From positions 14,907,501 to 14,971,500 of the forward strand of contig NC_090796.1 of the NCBI RefSeq assembly GCF_040054535.1: a stretch of DNA of 64,000 nucleotides, written 5' to 3'. The notes beneath the pieces are model-generated. The model saw only the letters and a list, made by a program, of their open reading frames with translations, searched no databases and was not told the DNA's origin. This document shows positions 1-12,900 of the stretch, piece by piece. Numbering within the stretch: the stretch's first letter is position 1; every line of letters begins with the position of its first letter. The translations under genes were made by a program, and so were the position numbers. This stretch comes from Antennarius striatus. Lineage: Eukaryota; Chordata; Actinopteri; Lophiiformes; Antennariidae.

Positions 1-180
1 AGGTCAGCGACTTTGAAAATGAGATAGATTCGACCCAAATATTCACTCTAATATTCACTGAAATCCACTGAGTCTTTAAATTTAATCGAGAATCAGGAAA
101 ACTACTTGTATCCAGATGATCATCAAAAACTTAAGGGCGTTTGTAAGAATGAACCAACACTAACATGAACTGGTGTCCTA

Positions 181-300
181 AAACGCATACAAAATAAACC
201 GGTTTTGAGATACAAACGACTCGACATACGAGTTCTTCGAGACACGAGACGAATCTCGTTCTCGTTTGGTGGAGTAAAAACAAAGCTCATGTGTTCTCGT
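181..300. repeat. Degenerate interspersed repeat, left copy
   Basis: On the minus strand this stretch reads as a run of CTCGTATGTCGAGTCG and TTGTATCTCAAAACC. The same pattern recurs at about 62034-62066 near the other end of the window. Repeats built from 'cgtatctcaa'-type units are common in fish genomes and usually derive from Tc1/mariner-like DNA transposons; the family assignment is inference. No transposase is visible. The rest of positions 1-585 is AT-rich and looks like intron of bicral. Confidence 0.35.
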
Positions 301-585
301 GACTTTTGTGTCTCTTTTCATACTTTTTTAATGTTCATGCAACTTACATATAATTTATATTATATCCCTAACTAATTATACACGGGTATTTAGACTGGAA
401 TGGATTAAAATAATTTTTGTTATTTTAAATGGGCTAAATTTGTTTGATTTACAGGCTTAGTGACAAAACCAATTAAACTTGTATCTTGAGGCTCTATTCT
501 ACAGAAATTTTGGAGTTGTGGGGTCGTCTAGTGTGTGACATTTGTGGACAAACACTTGGGGGAGACAGTAGAAAGGACAACTCAC

Positions 586-2922
586 ATCCCTCCTCTTGTG
601 AGTGGAGGAAGCACAGGTCTCTTCTGAGCAGCGACCTGTGAAGACACAACAATCATCATCATCATCATCAGTGATGTCATCCCATCAGCAGAAACACCTT
701 CAGACATCAGCGAGCAGAGGAAATGCGCTGCAGAACCCGTGACGTACCTGGGCGTTCGCCGTGGAGTCTTGAGTCGTCGTGGAGACGAGAGGTCACATAA
801 ACAAAAACAACCAAAGTCAGTCAGAGAGCATCACAATAAAATGAGACGACTAACTGAACGAACGCACGCCGCCTTCATTACCGTGGATGTTGCTGAGCTG
901 CACCTGTTTGTCCTGTTTCAAGGCAGGTGGTGAAGAACTCTGGGAAATGAAGTCAAGGTGGTTATTTCACTTCCAGGCAAGAGTAAAAAAAAAAAATCCA
1001 AACACGATAACAGTCGGCGCAATTCACCTGTCTGTAGTCGTGGTGTTCTGTCCCGGTACCGGGTAGAGGGGAGAGAGAAGTGCAATTCTGTGTCTGGGTC
1101 ACTAGGAGGCGCTGCACCGGGCTGCCCGTCACCTGTCCTTGACCCCCGATCCCCCCCACGGCCGGGCCAACCAGCGTCAGCCGCCCGGCGGCGCAGGAAG
1201 TCTGCGCGTTGGCGGAGCTCGCGCAGGAAACTCCGGTCCATGACTGGGCGGCGGCCCCTCCCACCTGACCCCCGCCGACGACCCCCTGGTTCAGAATCAG
1301 CTGGCCTCCCGCCGGAGCCGTGAAGTTTTGCCCCGAGACGATCTGCACCGCGTTCTGATTGGCGATCAGGGCGTTGGAGGCGGGGTCGGCGGGGCCGTTG
1401 TGGAGGGCGTTGGACGGAGTGAGGGCGAAAGAGCCGGGCAGCAGGAATTGCCCCGCGGGGGCGCTGTTCTGGGGCTGCGCTTGTTGCTGCTCCAGGGGCG
1501 GCTGCACCATTATGGAGCCGTTAGCTGCGTATTGCCCCCCCGGGGTAGCAGCGTTAGCGTTAACCACATTAGCCATGGAGTTGGAGGAAGACTGGAGCCC
1601 CAGGCTGTAGACCGTCTGGGGCCCCGACTGGAGGGGCTTGGGCTGTATTGGTCTGACGGGGGTCTGTGCGCCGGTGCCTCTCTGGATGATGATGTTTTGA
1701 AGCGGGATGTTTTTGAAAGGTAAACCAACTTGCCCCACCTGCCCCTGCATGGGGGCAAACACCTGCCCCCCTGCCGGGGCCCCAGCTGCAGCCACAGGTG
1801 CCCCGGGCCTCAGCACGATCTGGGGAGACCTCTCCAAGCTGCTCAGAGTCATCACGCCCCCACCTGCCCCGAAAGAGCCCAACACCTGGATGTGCTGGGC
1901 GGAGCCATTGGGCAGCTGGGACACCCCTTGTAGGAACTGGCCTGCAGGGAAGGCGGCTGTCGCCGTGGTTACCACGCCCACGCCACCTCCGTAACCCCCA
2001 GAGACCAGCTGGGAGGTGAACGGCACAGGAGCCTGCACCAGGGTGGGGGCGGGCTGGGCGTCCAGCAGGGCCTCCTGGGCCAGCGTCTGCTCCGTGATGT
2101 CGGCCTCCATCAGGGACTTTTGCAGGATGTCGAAGGGCTGGTCCTCCCCGCCCAGATCCACGTCTCCAGGGGACGCCTCGGGCCCCAGCTCATCCTCGAT
2201 AAACGAGAGGCTGCTGGAGAGCTGGAGGCCGGCCCCCGCCGAGTCCTCCCCGAATTCACCCACCGAAGAAGAGCCGTCCTTGAGGCCGCTGTTGGAGCCC
2301 GTCTGAGGAGTGTTCAGGAAATCAGGAAGCAGAAAACTTTTAGTTTACCAATAAAAACCCTCAGAAAACGACCGATATGGTTCTGATACTCACTGCATCT
2401 CCAGCAAAGAAGGATCCGTCCGATCCATAAGCAGCGTTGGTTACATCATCCTCTTCAATCTGCATGAACACGTTAAAGGAATGAGTGTCAGACACGAAAT
2501 ATCAGTGTCTAAGGAAAGACTGTGAACGCACGACGGAGGGATCACTCACAGACTTGCTGTTGCTGCCGTGGAAATAATCGTTCAAAGCATCCACATCTCT
2601 GAAAGAAGTAGAGAAGAAGTTTTTAGGTGCCCAGAATAAAGTTTTCCGCTCATACGGATATGTATGCATACTTATTAAACTTCATTCTTCCAATATTTCA
2701 ATGCAAAACAAATAAATGTGCAGCGAATCGCTGCTCGGATTTCAAAGATAAATGCTCATCGTACTGATTTAAAGCTAATCTTGAAGCAAGTGCTGACTCA
2801 ACTCTGAATAAACAAAATATTGTCTCATCAAAGCGATGTATGGTCTGATAGCAAACGTCTAGATTTAAAGCGTTTTGTTACCCTAAAATATCCAGAAGAT
2901 GACGATCGTCCTCATCATCCAT
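586..2922 (-). CDS. bicral: BICRAL (GLTSCR1-like), N-terminal half, partial at left edge
   Basis: Subunit of the non-canonical BAF (GBAF) chromatin-remodelling complex; acts in the nucleus. Coding exons read on the minus strand: 2882-2922 (ATG at 2922-2920, MDDEDDRHLLDIL), 2550-2598 (ALNDYFHGSNSKS), 2394-2459, and a large exon 1028-2302. A further exon at 586-635 encodes AAQKRPVLPPLTRGG, matching the family QKRP..LTKG segment. Two small in-frame pieces at 882-912 and 748-767 (31+20 bp) may lie between; they are weak. The signatures EDQPFDILQKSL and ADITEQTLAQEA, and the NIIIQRG..PIQPKP stretch, match BICRAL better than BICRA. The protein is Gln/Gly/Pro-rich and low in complexity, as in the family. 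The C-terminal conserved GLTSCR1 domain lies beyond the left edge. An acceptor 5 nt before the ATG shows at least one non-coding first exon upstream. Confidence 0.88.
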
Positions 2923-5900
2923 GACACCTGACGGACGACGGATAGAATGAAGCAGTGAGGATTAAACTCAGGATTTCATGTCGGGTTCAGATTAACTTAT
3001 CTGAGAGTCTGACATTATGGACTTCTCACTCACAGGTTTGCAGCAGGAAGCATGGATTCAGTCATTTAACACCCTCTGATTCCTGGGCTGCAGGGTGAGA
3101 AACTGCATTCAGTGACGCTGTGAGGAAGACAGGACATTTGGGGGGTGGGGGGTGAGACTGGGAGTGTGGTGGGTGAGACAGACGGGTGAGAACTGAACGC
3201 AAATGCAGGTTGGATAGAGAGAGAGAGACAGGGACATGTTTGTGAATGGAACCGTCCCCACCTTCATATTATAGCTTCCATATCTGCTGCGTAAATGACT
3301 TTATCCTTCATTTATATGCATGTCTGGTTGGGTTTCTCTTGGTTTTATATGTTTGCAGCCATCTTGGTGCATCAGCAATGTAATAAAAAGGGGATAAATA
3401 TGTGGATATTTATCAGGTTTGTCTACTTTAATTGAAATTTTTTTGTTGTTTTTTATAGCTGGTTATCTTTTTGTTGCTGGGGGTGGACTGCTGTCCCTGA
3501 CGTTTCCACTGCAATGCAACAAAATGGAGGTTACCACGACATGAGCCGTCTTCACCACCAGCCTCCATCTTTGATTCAGGGACAACAAAAAAAGGAACGA
3601 CAGTAACAGGGAATGGTGTGGTGCTTCAGTTGTTAGCAACATAACTGAATGAAGAAAAGAAACCAAATGAAAAATAATTTTTTTTTTTTTTTTTTAAACG
3701 TCTCTGGAGTGATTTTTGTTAACAACAAAACATCCTCCATTTCCCCCCCCCCCCACTCTGAGGCTCTGTTTGTCCACCGACGACGGAAACAATGGCGATT
3801 TGACACGAAAAGGAAATGAAAGTGTTAACGCATTTTATTTTCACTTATTTATTTATTTATTTATTTTTCCGGGAAATATAACTGCAAATCTCCCATAAAA
3901 CTACCAAACTATTTTTTTTTTTAAAAATTAAAAAAAAAAAAAAAATTAAATCCCATAATGTCGCAGTTAGCTTTTCATCTAGCGCTAGCTGACGTAACGA
4001 AACTACAAAAGGGCTCGCGCGTGGAAACATTTAAAAACTGCGTCAACAGCCGCCGTCGCCATTTTTCTCGTTACTGTCCACATGAAGCTGTATGTCCCCC
4101 CCCCCCCCCCACCCATATGTTACAACATATTGTTCACTTTTACAGCTTTTAATTCACTCCCTGGCCAGCATTTTCTTTTGACGCCAAACAAGCTAGTCCC
4201 CCGTTGTAATCTCCGCTCCTGGCGTCGCCATTGCTTTTTGGTAAAGCGAGCTAGCGTTCATTCAGCTCGCACATTTAATTTCCAAAAATAGACCCGAATC
4301 GACGGGAGTGATAATCGCATTGAAAGCAGCACCAACCAAAAAAAAAAAAAAAAAATCGCCCGTCGTCCAGCCTGTGGCTGGTCGTCGCTGACGCGCTTTT
4401 TCTTTTCTTTTCTTTCTTTCTCTGCTGGGAGGCTTTCATTTGTGGCTCGTCTGCCAGCACGGAGGGGAAAAAAAACACCCAAAAACCCCCGACACGTTAG
4501 ATTCGACACGTTTGGAACCGACGCGCTAACACCGCCGCGAGTCCCCCTAGCAGCCTCGCGCCGGGGAAGGCGCCCCTTCAACCGGACGCCGCCGCCAGCA
4601 TTTTGTCGGGTAAAAACGTCGGCCTGTTAGGGTTAGCTAGCCGCCGAGTCGACGACGCCTGTTTCGAAAACGTCCGCGGAGAAGTCGTGGAAAATGCTGC
4701 AGGACCCAGCCGCGTCGAGCCATACATTTAAATCCCGATTAGCGAAACATAAAGACGACTAAAAAAGAGGCGAACCCTTCACTCCTGTCTCACTCCTCTT
4801 GAAACCCAATATCTCCATTTGGCAACTTTTAATTTGCTCCCCCCCCCCCTCCTTCTCCTCCTCCTCTTTCTCCCTCTCCCACTCATATATTTGTCTCACT
4901 GTCCCTGTTCTCTCTCGGATAGATTTTTCTCTCCGCTCAAAACTCTCTTCCCTCCCTGAAAGGAAGGGAGGAAGGAGGTTGTGTGTGTTTTTTCCTTGAA
5001 ATTTTTATCACAAAATTATAATACACTCAAAGGGAAACTCACCGTCATGAAAAAGCAGTGCCTTGTCAACGGGGTTTCCTCGCCATCGCCGCACGGGTTG
5101 TTGGGGTAGTGCACACAACAAGGCAAGCCAAATCACCCGTCCACAGCGGCGGCATACGACTTGCTCCAATTTGAATAGAAGATAGACAAACAACAACAAG
5201 CAAATATTAAACACGCATTTTTATAAATATTTTTTATCAGTTATGATGTCATCTTTCTTTCATTGACCCCTTGAATTGCAGATAAAGGTTTTTTTTTTTT
5301 TTAGTTTTAATCTTTATTCGACGGTAGAGGGCGGGCCTCTGGTGTGTTTGGTGCCACACCTTGACGTGGCTCAGGTATAACCATAGCAATGAGAATCACT
5401 GCCTGGCTTCATACCGCACACAGCCTGTAGACCTTTTTAGTATCGTTTTTAAATAAAAAAAAAATAATTCAAATTTTTAATTTTTTCGTATTTTTCTCCT
5501 TCTGATAGGTCTGTACCACAGACTATACTATTTAAACACATTTTATATGCGACTTTATATACTATTGCAATATAATATTTAAACAGCAAAATAAGTGCAC
5601 ACCAAGACATCACGGAGTTGTTATGAATATAGGATTATATTTTTTTCAATGTGAATTTATTTTTGTTTTTTTACAAACTGTAATAACATGTATAACGACG
5701 TATTCTACAGCAGACAACAATTTTAAAAAAAATATATCTTTTTCAAATTCCGCTTGATGCAAAACATATAGACAGACACATGGATAACCTTCATTACGGA
5801 CCGAAGGTTCAGAGAATAATAGAAAAAGAAAAAACAGGACATTACATAAAACATTAAAAGAAATTTATGATTAAAATTCACAATGAATGAAAATAAAACC

Positions 5901-6835
5901 ACTATTTAGATACATGTATAGTTATATACATTTGCACATCATCATTTCCAAGCACATACGCACACATATACCTACACATATACATATAACCATTAAGACC
6001 TTACACATAAAACACTATACCAATGCCTCCACAGCTGTGATTGGTAACGTGTAGTGCTATATTTAATACCAGACAGGTAACATATGATTATACATGGAGC
6101 TAAGATGCTTCCTATGATCCACATTCTTACTGCTCACGACAGAAGATTGCATCTTTAGACAAGTAAGGATTCCCTAAGGATTTATCCGTCCTATAATTGT
6201 CCTCCTTTCTAAGGCCTGACCAGTCCCATTTGTTTTCAGTAGAAAAGTACATTTTCAACATTTATTATCATTGAAAATTGTAAAAAAAAAATATTTTTTT
6301 TTTAAAAAAAATCAGCGATTGCATCCCATATCCTAAAGACGCATGTGTGTCAGCTGTACTAATTAATACAGCGGTCCAGTCATGATGTAGAACGCCAGGT
6401 CTCACTGATGTAACTGCGTGTGGGTAATAGTTCTTTCCCTCACAGAATTGACGTGATTGGCAAATAATGAGATACTGTCTGAGATATCAGCATTCATATC
6501 CCCAATAACGTAAATATTGGAAGAATAATTATCTTTCACAACGCAATTCATGAAGACAAACCTATTTGTAATGTAACATTCAAATACTCTTTTAAGTACT
6601 CATCCTCATTGTGGTGACGTTCATAAAGTGAGAATAAAAATTCAAAGAATAAAACATAGAAGCCATAAAAGCATAAAAGCCACAGAACAAGCATAAAACA
6701 ACTTTTTCATCCACGCAAGTGGCGCAAACACTCTCCGGTGCAGCAGGTGGCGCTAGGCGATGGTATTTTTGACACGTAATAACGACGAAGAAGAAAGTGC
6801 CCACCCACTTCCGTATTGACTGTTAGCGCAGCAAC
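2923..6835. other. Upstream region of bicral, with CpG-rich stretch
   Basis: No protein gene is recognised here. Positions about 3950-4750 are CpG-rich and probably mark the bicral promoter and first exon. On the minus strand a splice-donor-like site (CATGACG followed by gtgagt, near 5044) could end a non-coding first exon at about 5045-5180; this is a guess. The rest is AT-rich with homopolymer runs and a short (TTTA)n tract at 3843-3867. The 5200-6590 part shows nothing recognisable. Confidence 0.4.
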
Positions 6836-7888
6836 ATGGATCCGGTGGCTGAAGCTAGTGAGGACCCTGGGGTTACTATTGAAAGGAATGCCGCCCAAAC
6901 AATGGAGCGACTTCAGAAGCGGCACCAGACGATGAAAGAGGATGTCCAGCGGAGAAAGGAGGCGAAGGAGAGCCAGTCGGTCGCGGAGGAGGATAGCGGC
7001 TTCTTCCGTAACGCGTTCCGCACCGAGGAGGAGGCCATCGAGATGCTGGTGTCCAGCTGCGCCGGTGCTGACCGGGCTACCGTCATCCAGAAGCTGGAGG
7101 AGGCGACGGATAAAACCCACCGGCTTCAGAAGTTTCTGAACGACAGCATCCCGTTTCTGACGCAGTACGACCTGAGAAAAGCCCAGACGGCTCTGCAGAA
7201 GCTCCAGACGTCCATCTCCAAGACCAGAGAGGAACGTCTGCCCAAGAAGAAGTTCGCCTTCGGGGTCCGATCTAAAGCCCCAACCCAAGTCTCTGCACCG
7301 GTGTCAACACCAACAACCTCAGCTGATGCACCTGCTGCTGTGGATTCTGGGAAAACCAACCTGAATGGAGCTGCAGCTTCTGAGCAGTGCGGCTTCTCCA
7401 ACATGGACAACGTGAGTCTGATCAAGACAGCAGAGGAGATCCAGAAACGGGACGTGCTGCTGACTCACCTGACGAACTGCCGGGTCCGTCTGTTGGGTTC
7501 CCCCAGCACGCTGCACCTGAAACACATCGACGGCTGTGAGGTCCTGTGTGGGCCCGTCAGTGGGTCGGTGTTTGTGGACCACTGTAGAAACAGCACCCTG
7601 GCCTTCCCGTGCCAGCAGCTGCGGACTCATAACACCACCAACACACAGGTGTATCTGCACGTCACCAGCCGAGCCATCATCGAGGACTGTCATGGAGTGA
7701 GCGTGGCCCCCTTCTCCTGGACGTACCCCACCCTGGATGAGGACTTCATCGCGTCCGGACTGGACTCGGACAGGAACAACTGGAGCCAGGTGGATGACTT
7801 CAACTGGCTCGCTGCAGGAACACCTTCCCCAAACTGGACTGTCCTTCCAGAAGCAGACAGGAAAACCAACTGGGACTCCCTAGAATAA
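6836..7888 (+). CDS. tbcc: Tubulin-folding cofactor C
   Basis: Tubulin-specific chaperone C of the cytosolic tubulin folding machinery. It joins cofactors D and E with alpha/beta-tubulin and triggers GTP hydrolysis, which releases folded heterodimer. One uninterrupted 350-residue frame, as in mammals, where the gene is also a single coding exon of about 346 codons. Residues about 20-125 form the charged helical N-terminal domain (ERLQKRHQTMKEDVQRRKEA). Residues about 190-335 form the C-CAP/TARP beta-helix domain. The QQLR motif near residue 263 carries the arginine finger used for GTPase activation, and FNWL plus SPNW near the C-terminus are family hallmarks. The ATG at 6836 gives the expected N-terminus. 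A poly(A) signal AATAAA lies at 8714-8719. It sits between bicral and prph2 as in human 6p21. Confidence 0.95.
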   Translation: MDPVAEASEDPGVTIERNAAQTMERLQKRHQTMKEDVQRRKEAKESQSVAEEDSGFFRNAFRTEEEAIEMLVSSCAGADRATVIQKLEEATDKTHRLQKFLNDSIPFLTQYDLRKAQTALQKLQTSISKTREERLPKKKFAFGVRSKAPTQVSAPVSTPTTSADAPAAVDSGKTNLNGAAASEQCGFSNMDNVSLIKTAEEIQKRDVLLTHLTNCRVRLLGSPSTLHLKHIDGCEVLCGPVSGSVFVDHCRNSTLAFPCQQLRTHNTTNTQVYLHVTSRAIIEDCHGVSVAPFSWTYPTLDEDFIASGLDSDRNNWSQVDDFNWLAAGTPSPNWTVLPEADRKTNWDSLE

Positions 7889-9636
7889 TGCTTTTAAATC
7901 ATGCATTTGCCACAATAACTTAAACTATTCAGTTAAATTATTCAGAAATAGCAAACTAACAAGTAATCCGTTATAAGTCACTAAGCTCCCTTGGTTTACT
8001 GAGGTATTTTTGTTTGAAAAGTGGTTTTATATTCTGTTAGGCTGCTGTTGCTGTGTGATGTCATCCACCGAGTTTGTTGCATTGATCTCAATTCAGATAA
8101 TGAAAAGGAATATAAAACTTCACAGAGGTAATGAAGTAAAGCTCCACATGCATGCAGATGAACTGTCAGAAGAACTTAATGTAATCTCAAACATGTAATC
8201 TTAATCTCAAACAAGTGCTAAAGCAAAATACTGGGAGAAGTAGTCTGCTCCTCAGACAACATGACTCCAGAGCTGGATCCTTTCCTTCTTTGGTGTTAAA
8301 TAGTTTATTAGCAGATCAGTGGAGTGGTGTTTCTGTTCAGACAAAACCTTCCTGAGTGTTTGATTCTTGTTTGATTCATTCGTCATGTTTGTGTATTTGT
8401 CTCTAAACTGACTGCACTCACAATAACTACAGCTAAAAATATTTGCTGTGATTAAGTCGCTGTTTATTTTCTCAAGTTGCAGAAAAGAGAGCAACATGGT
8501 AGTAATCTAAAGAAGAAACCATGGGGAGTCTAAAAATTGATAAATTCTGTTTAATCCATCTTAAAACTGCTGACCTGCAGATTCACACGCTGATGTCAAC
8601 AGAAAGTAGCATCTACTGTTTGTCGCAAATATAAAGGTGACAGTGTTATCAGATACCTAATTTATTTCTACCTGGAATGGAATTGTAATGGAATTGTGCC
8701 TTGAAAAATGTATAATAAATTAAATATAAAAAAGTTGTATATTTTAAGTATGAATTACTCTACAGAAAAAAGCACCAGATGTTCACAATTAGTATATAAA
8801 TACATTTATTGGAATGAAGGTCAAATAAGTGCTTGATTTAGAAATTTAAACTAGTGAAAGGAGGGATTCTGCTGGAAATCTATTAATATTACTGACAAAT
8901 ACTTCAAGATTAATATGTTAAGAGAAAAACATTTTAGGCTGAGATAGTATAAAAAAACAGACTTAATTTCTATAACTAGTGTGAGAAACTGATAGTTTGA
9001 AAGATGAAGGAACTTAAATTGTGGAATTTCTCTTTGGTTTCACAATGAATTGACAAAAATGAAGAAAAACATGATTTTGATGACACAGACTATCCCATGT
9101 TATACCATATGATGAATGGACTCGTGGGAGTTTTACACATCCAGCTGGTCTCAGCTAATTTCATGAGTTCACCTCCAGTGAAACAGTTGATGTGTTTGTT
9201 TGTCTGAATGGGTCACCGGAGCATCAGTAGCGCATCTGCTCCATTATGAACATCCTGTTTGCGCTGAACTCGTGGACCCCTACCTGTGAATGGGTTTGGT
9301 TCATTATTAGTTCCAATTGCATGTCCGTGGTACCTTTCTGATGCCATTACTGCTCTGGTGTGTCCGATCGGGGCAACCATGACCACGTGAAGGCTCAAAC
9401 CAATTATGGCCCCTGGCAGCAGCTTACGACCAGGCTCATCTTGTGTGGTGGGATTTCTCCAAATTGGATCAGGCTTCTTACGAGGGCTTACCATGACGTA
9501 CTGCATCTTTGAGTTTAATCATCCACAATCCTGCAGGACAACAGAGTGTCACCATTACCCTCACCTGGGTGTTAAAGGAGAATAGCAGGTAACGTTTGGG
9601 GGGAAAGTAAAGCTTTATGAAAGTTACTGTCACAAT
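7889..9636. other. tbcc 3' UTR and tbcc-prph2 spacer
   Basis: The first roughly 830 bp are probably tbcc 3' UTR. The remainder is AT-rich. A minus-strand open frame of 97 codons (9213-9506) has ordinary-looking composition but no family I recognise; it is listed as a finding, not as a gene. Confidence 0.4.
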
Positions 9637-9731
9637 GGGATTAGCGATAGTGTTGGAGAAATAACATTCCTGTGCTACTCCTGAGCCCTCCTGGGTTCTT
9701 CATCTCTGCTCCTTTGCTGTGGGATGGATTA
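9637..9731 (+). promoter_or_regulatory. Candidate CRX/OTX sites upstream of prph2
   Basis: GGGATTAGC at 9637-9645 and GGATTA at 9726-9731 are, in reverse, the CTAATCCC/TAATCC core bound by the photoreceptor homeoprotein CRX. They lie 200-290 bp before the prph2 start codon, where a photoreceptor promoter would be expected. The motif is seen; binding is inference. Confidence 0.4.
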
Positions 9732-9929
9732 CAGGCTCGGCTGACTGTCCTGTCCTGTTGGACCAACCGGAGGAGATCCTGACAGCAAAGACACTGGGAA
9801 ACAGGAACTGTAAGTATCGAAGGACGTTTCTCTGAACTAAGGGACAATCTGGATATATTTGACCTCTTACCACTTTAAGACTATCGGTTGACTCTTTTCT
9901 ACAGAAAAGGACACATCCCAGGTTGAACA

Positions 9930-12900
9930 ATGGCTCTGATGTTAGTCAAGTTTGACCTGAAGAAGCGAGTGAAGCTCGCTCAGACGGTCTGGTTCATGTA
10001 CTGGTTCGCCGTAATGGCTGGCGTTCTGGTCTTCAGCATGGGGCTGTTCTTTAAGATCGAGCTGCGAAAGCGCTCAGAACTCATGGACAACAACGAGAGC
10101 CACTTCTTACCCAATCTGCTCATACTCATGGGGCTAATATTCTGCGGTATCAACGCCTTTGGAGGCAAAATCTGCTATGACTCGCTGGATCCTACCAAGT
10201 TTGTGAAGTGGAAACCCATCTTGAAGAACTTCTTGGTGCTGTGCGTGGTGTTTAACACCCTGCTGTTTGTGACAGCCTTGCTGTGTTTCGTGATGAGGAT
10301 TCCGCTGCAGTTCACCCTGGCTGAGGGGTTGAGGAACGGCATGAAGTACTACAAGGACACGGACACACCCGGACGCTGCTACATGAAGAGAACCCTGGAC
10401 TTGATGCAGACGGAGTTCCGTTGCTGTGGGAATGAAAACTACAGGGACTGGTTTGAGATTCAGTGGGTTAGCAACCGCTACCTGGACTTCAGCTCAAAGG
10501 AAGTCAAAGAGTAAGTGATGATGGCGAACAACTAAACACCTCATGATCTCCTTTAAAAGGTAGAGGTCTTGAAAGATAGTCAATGAAATGGGTTGTGTCA
10601 AGGTAGAACCTGAAGACTCCAGCGTAAGTGGATTTGAAGGCAGGTCAGAGAAGGTCTATTGTTCACTTTCGTCCACTGAGGATTAGCGAAGCAGAAATGG
10701 TGACCGCAAAAGGTTACAAGGAGGTCCTGGAATAAGGGGCTGCAAGGGCGGAGGAGGTTACGAGGCAGTTTTGTGGATAGAGATGGGAGGCGGGGCTTCA
10801 GGGATTAGGTAAGAAAAAGACACAAGTTCAACGGGGTAAAATAGTAGGGATTAAATGTGACACTTCAGCGATACAAGACCTCTTTTTAAAAAACATGTTG
10901 ATATCCACACAGGTTGTCTTGGAAAAGAGCAGCCACTCGTTTTGTTAGCAGTATTCTGGTGAGGACAGTTTTAAGCACTGGCACTTAATTAGTGTTTAAT
11001 CTCGAGGATTACAGTAACTATGTCCTTCAAGAATCAGTGTCCTGTCCAATCAGCAGAGGGCCTGGCAACACTCCACTGACAGCACTGTCCAATCAAACAA
11101 CTGGTATCTGAGATTTTAAAAAGACTGTTAGTACTGATTACAGTAATACTGAAATGATAACACTTGGGATGCGAACATGAAGTAAGCATGGGATAGATCT
11201 CTATCACACATTGTCAAATATCAGGATATTGATATTTCTCATCGATCAGCTCTTGTGTTTTACTTCCTGGATTCACTTTTCTATGCTTCTCTTAGGTCTT
11301 ACTGATCCAATCGTATGTTGATCCGCTGCCATTAATCACACCTGAGCGGAAGATTTAGGTCAAACTCTTTAAGTGAAAATTGATTCCACTCTTTGTGTCC
11401 CTGTAGGATGTTGTGGTGATGTGACACATATCCATAATGATGATATTTAAAGCAATACACACAACATCATCGTTTAGTCAGTGACTAAAAGCCTTTCGTG
11501 CGATGTTTATTATTTAAAAATTTGTTCAAGAGCAGAAACTCCCAATAAATTCACACCTTATTATGCATAGTTATTTTGGTCGAAGACATGTCTGACATAA
11601 TCTTAGCCTACAAAAGCTACAGCTGTAGTTGCTGACCTTAAAGATCACCTCTTGCTCACTTCCAACCTATCATCACATTGGACTTGACTTGTCATTTGGC
11701 TTTATCCTCTTAGCCGCATCGGGAGCAACGTGGACGGCCAGTACCTGATGGACGGGGTCCCGTTCAGCTGCTGTAACCCCAGCTCCCCCAGACCCTGCAT
11801 CCAGTACCAAATGACCAACAACTCGGCCCACTACAGCTATGACCACTACACGGAGGAGCTCAATGTGTGGAAGCGCGGCTGCAGCGAAGCCCTGCTGTCC
11901 TACTATGGGGGCATGATGAACACCATCGGAGCCCTGGTGGTCCTGGTCACCATACTGGAGGTCAGGATCAACACCAAAACACAGCAAACAATTTAGAGAG
12001 ACATAAGGGTTGAAACACTTAATTAAGTCATAGTACATCCTCCAAGGTCATTGTTCCTGTCCTTTGAGACGGAGGTTGGCCAATATTACCACTGCTGTTA
12101 ATACTGTTGGGAGAATATTTCTCAACAAGCATAACTGTCCCAAAAGCAAGGTTAAATCATCTTTTTGTACCGCAGAAAGTTCCTGAAATGAACTTTCTAG
12201 TGTGAAGTGGCAGATTTTCCATTAGCAGTTTGCTTAATTGTCTAAATGCTAAGGGGATAGCCTTGTCCCGTGATGCTTAGAATGAGAGCAGAACCAGAAG
12301 GGCAAAGCAATACGGGTCATTTTATTGTTTACATCATGTCAGTTTGATATAGTAAAATTTGAGAGCTTTATAACCTGATTTATTTTTTGAGTAAACCTAA
12401 CCCCTGACACTAGCCCTATCCATAACCTCTGACACTTAGAGAATTGTAAAATACTGATTAAGACAAGTACAGAGAATTATGTTTATAAAAACATTCCTGG
12501 ATCTGTAAAAGGTCCTCGTCTGCTCCACTACTAAGAAAATCGGTTCAGTTTTTGCATTTTTTGCACAATCCTACTTTTAAACCAAATAATCAAACAAATA
12601 AATAGTCAAGAGATGAAAACCCCAACCATGCTTCTCAAAGTAATAAATAATACAGGATAAAGGGTATAGAAGACAGATGTGCATGTTTGCTTGCTCTCAA
12701 AAATGAAACCACACCCGCCTCTCTGGGTTTGCATGTTAATGGAAACATTTGGGATGATGTAGAAAGTTTAAGAAAAAAATGACAATTTACACAGATATTA
12801 TGGTGCAGGAATGAAAGATTAATCCTTTAACATGAGTCTACCTGAAAAATTACAAGAATGTATGATACAGTATTGTGATTTTTTTTTTTTCGTGTGTCAA

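Noticed and set aside
962-1027. Extension of the bicral large exon to the stop at 962
   Set aside because: A good donor (CAG then gtgaat) at 1027-1026 and a following exon matching the family show that the extra residues are intron read-through.
1328-2386. Plus-strand frames across the bicral exon
   Set aside because: Shadows of the GC-rich minus-strand coding exon.
5008-5214. Possible structured small RNA or short protein
   Set aside because: Compared from memory with U1, U2, U4, U12 and 7SK without a match. More likely a non-coding first exon of bicral.
6707-7693. Minus-strand frames across tbcc
   Set aside because: Shadows of the plus-strand tbcc gene, with no family similarity.
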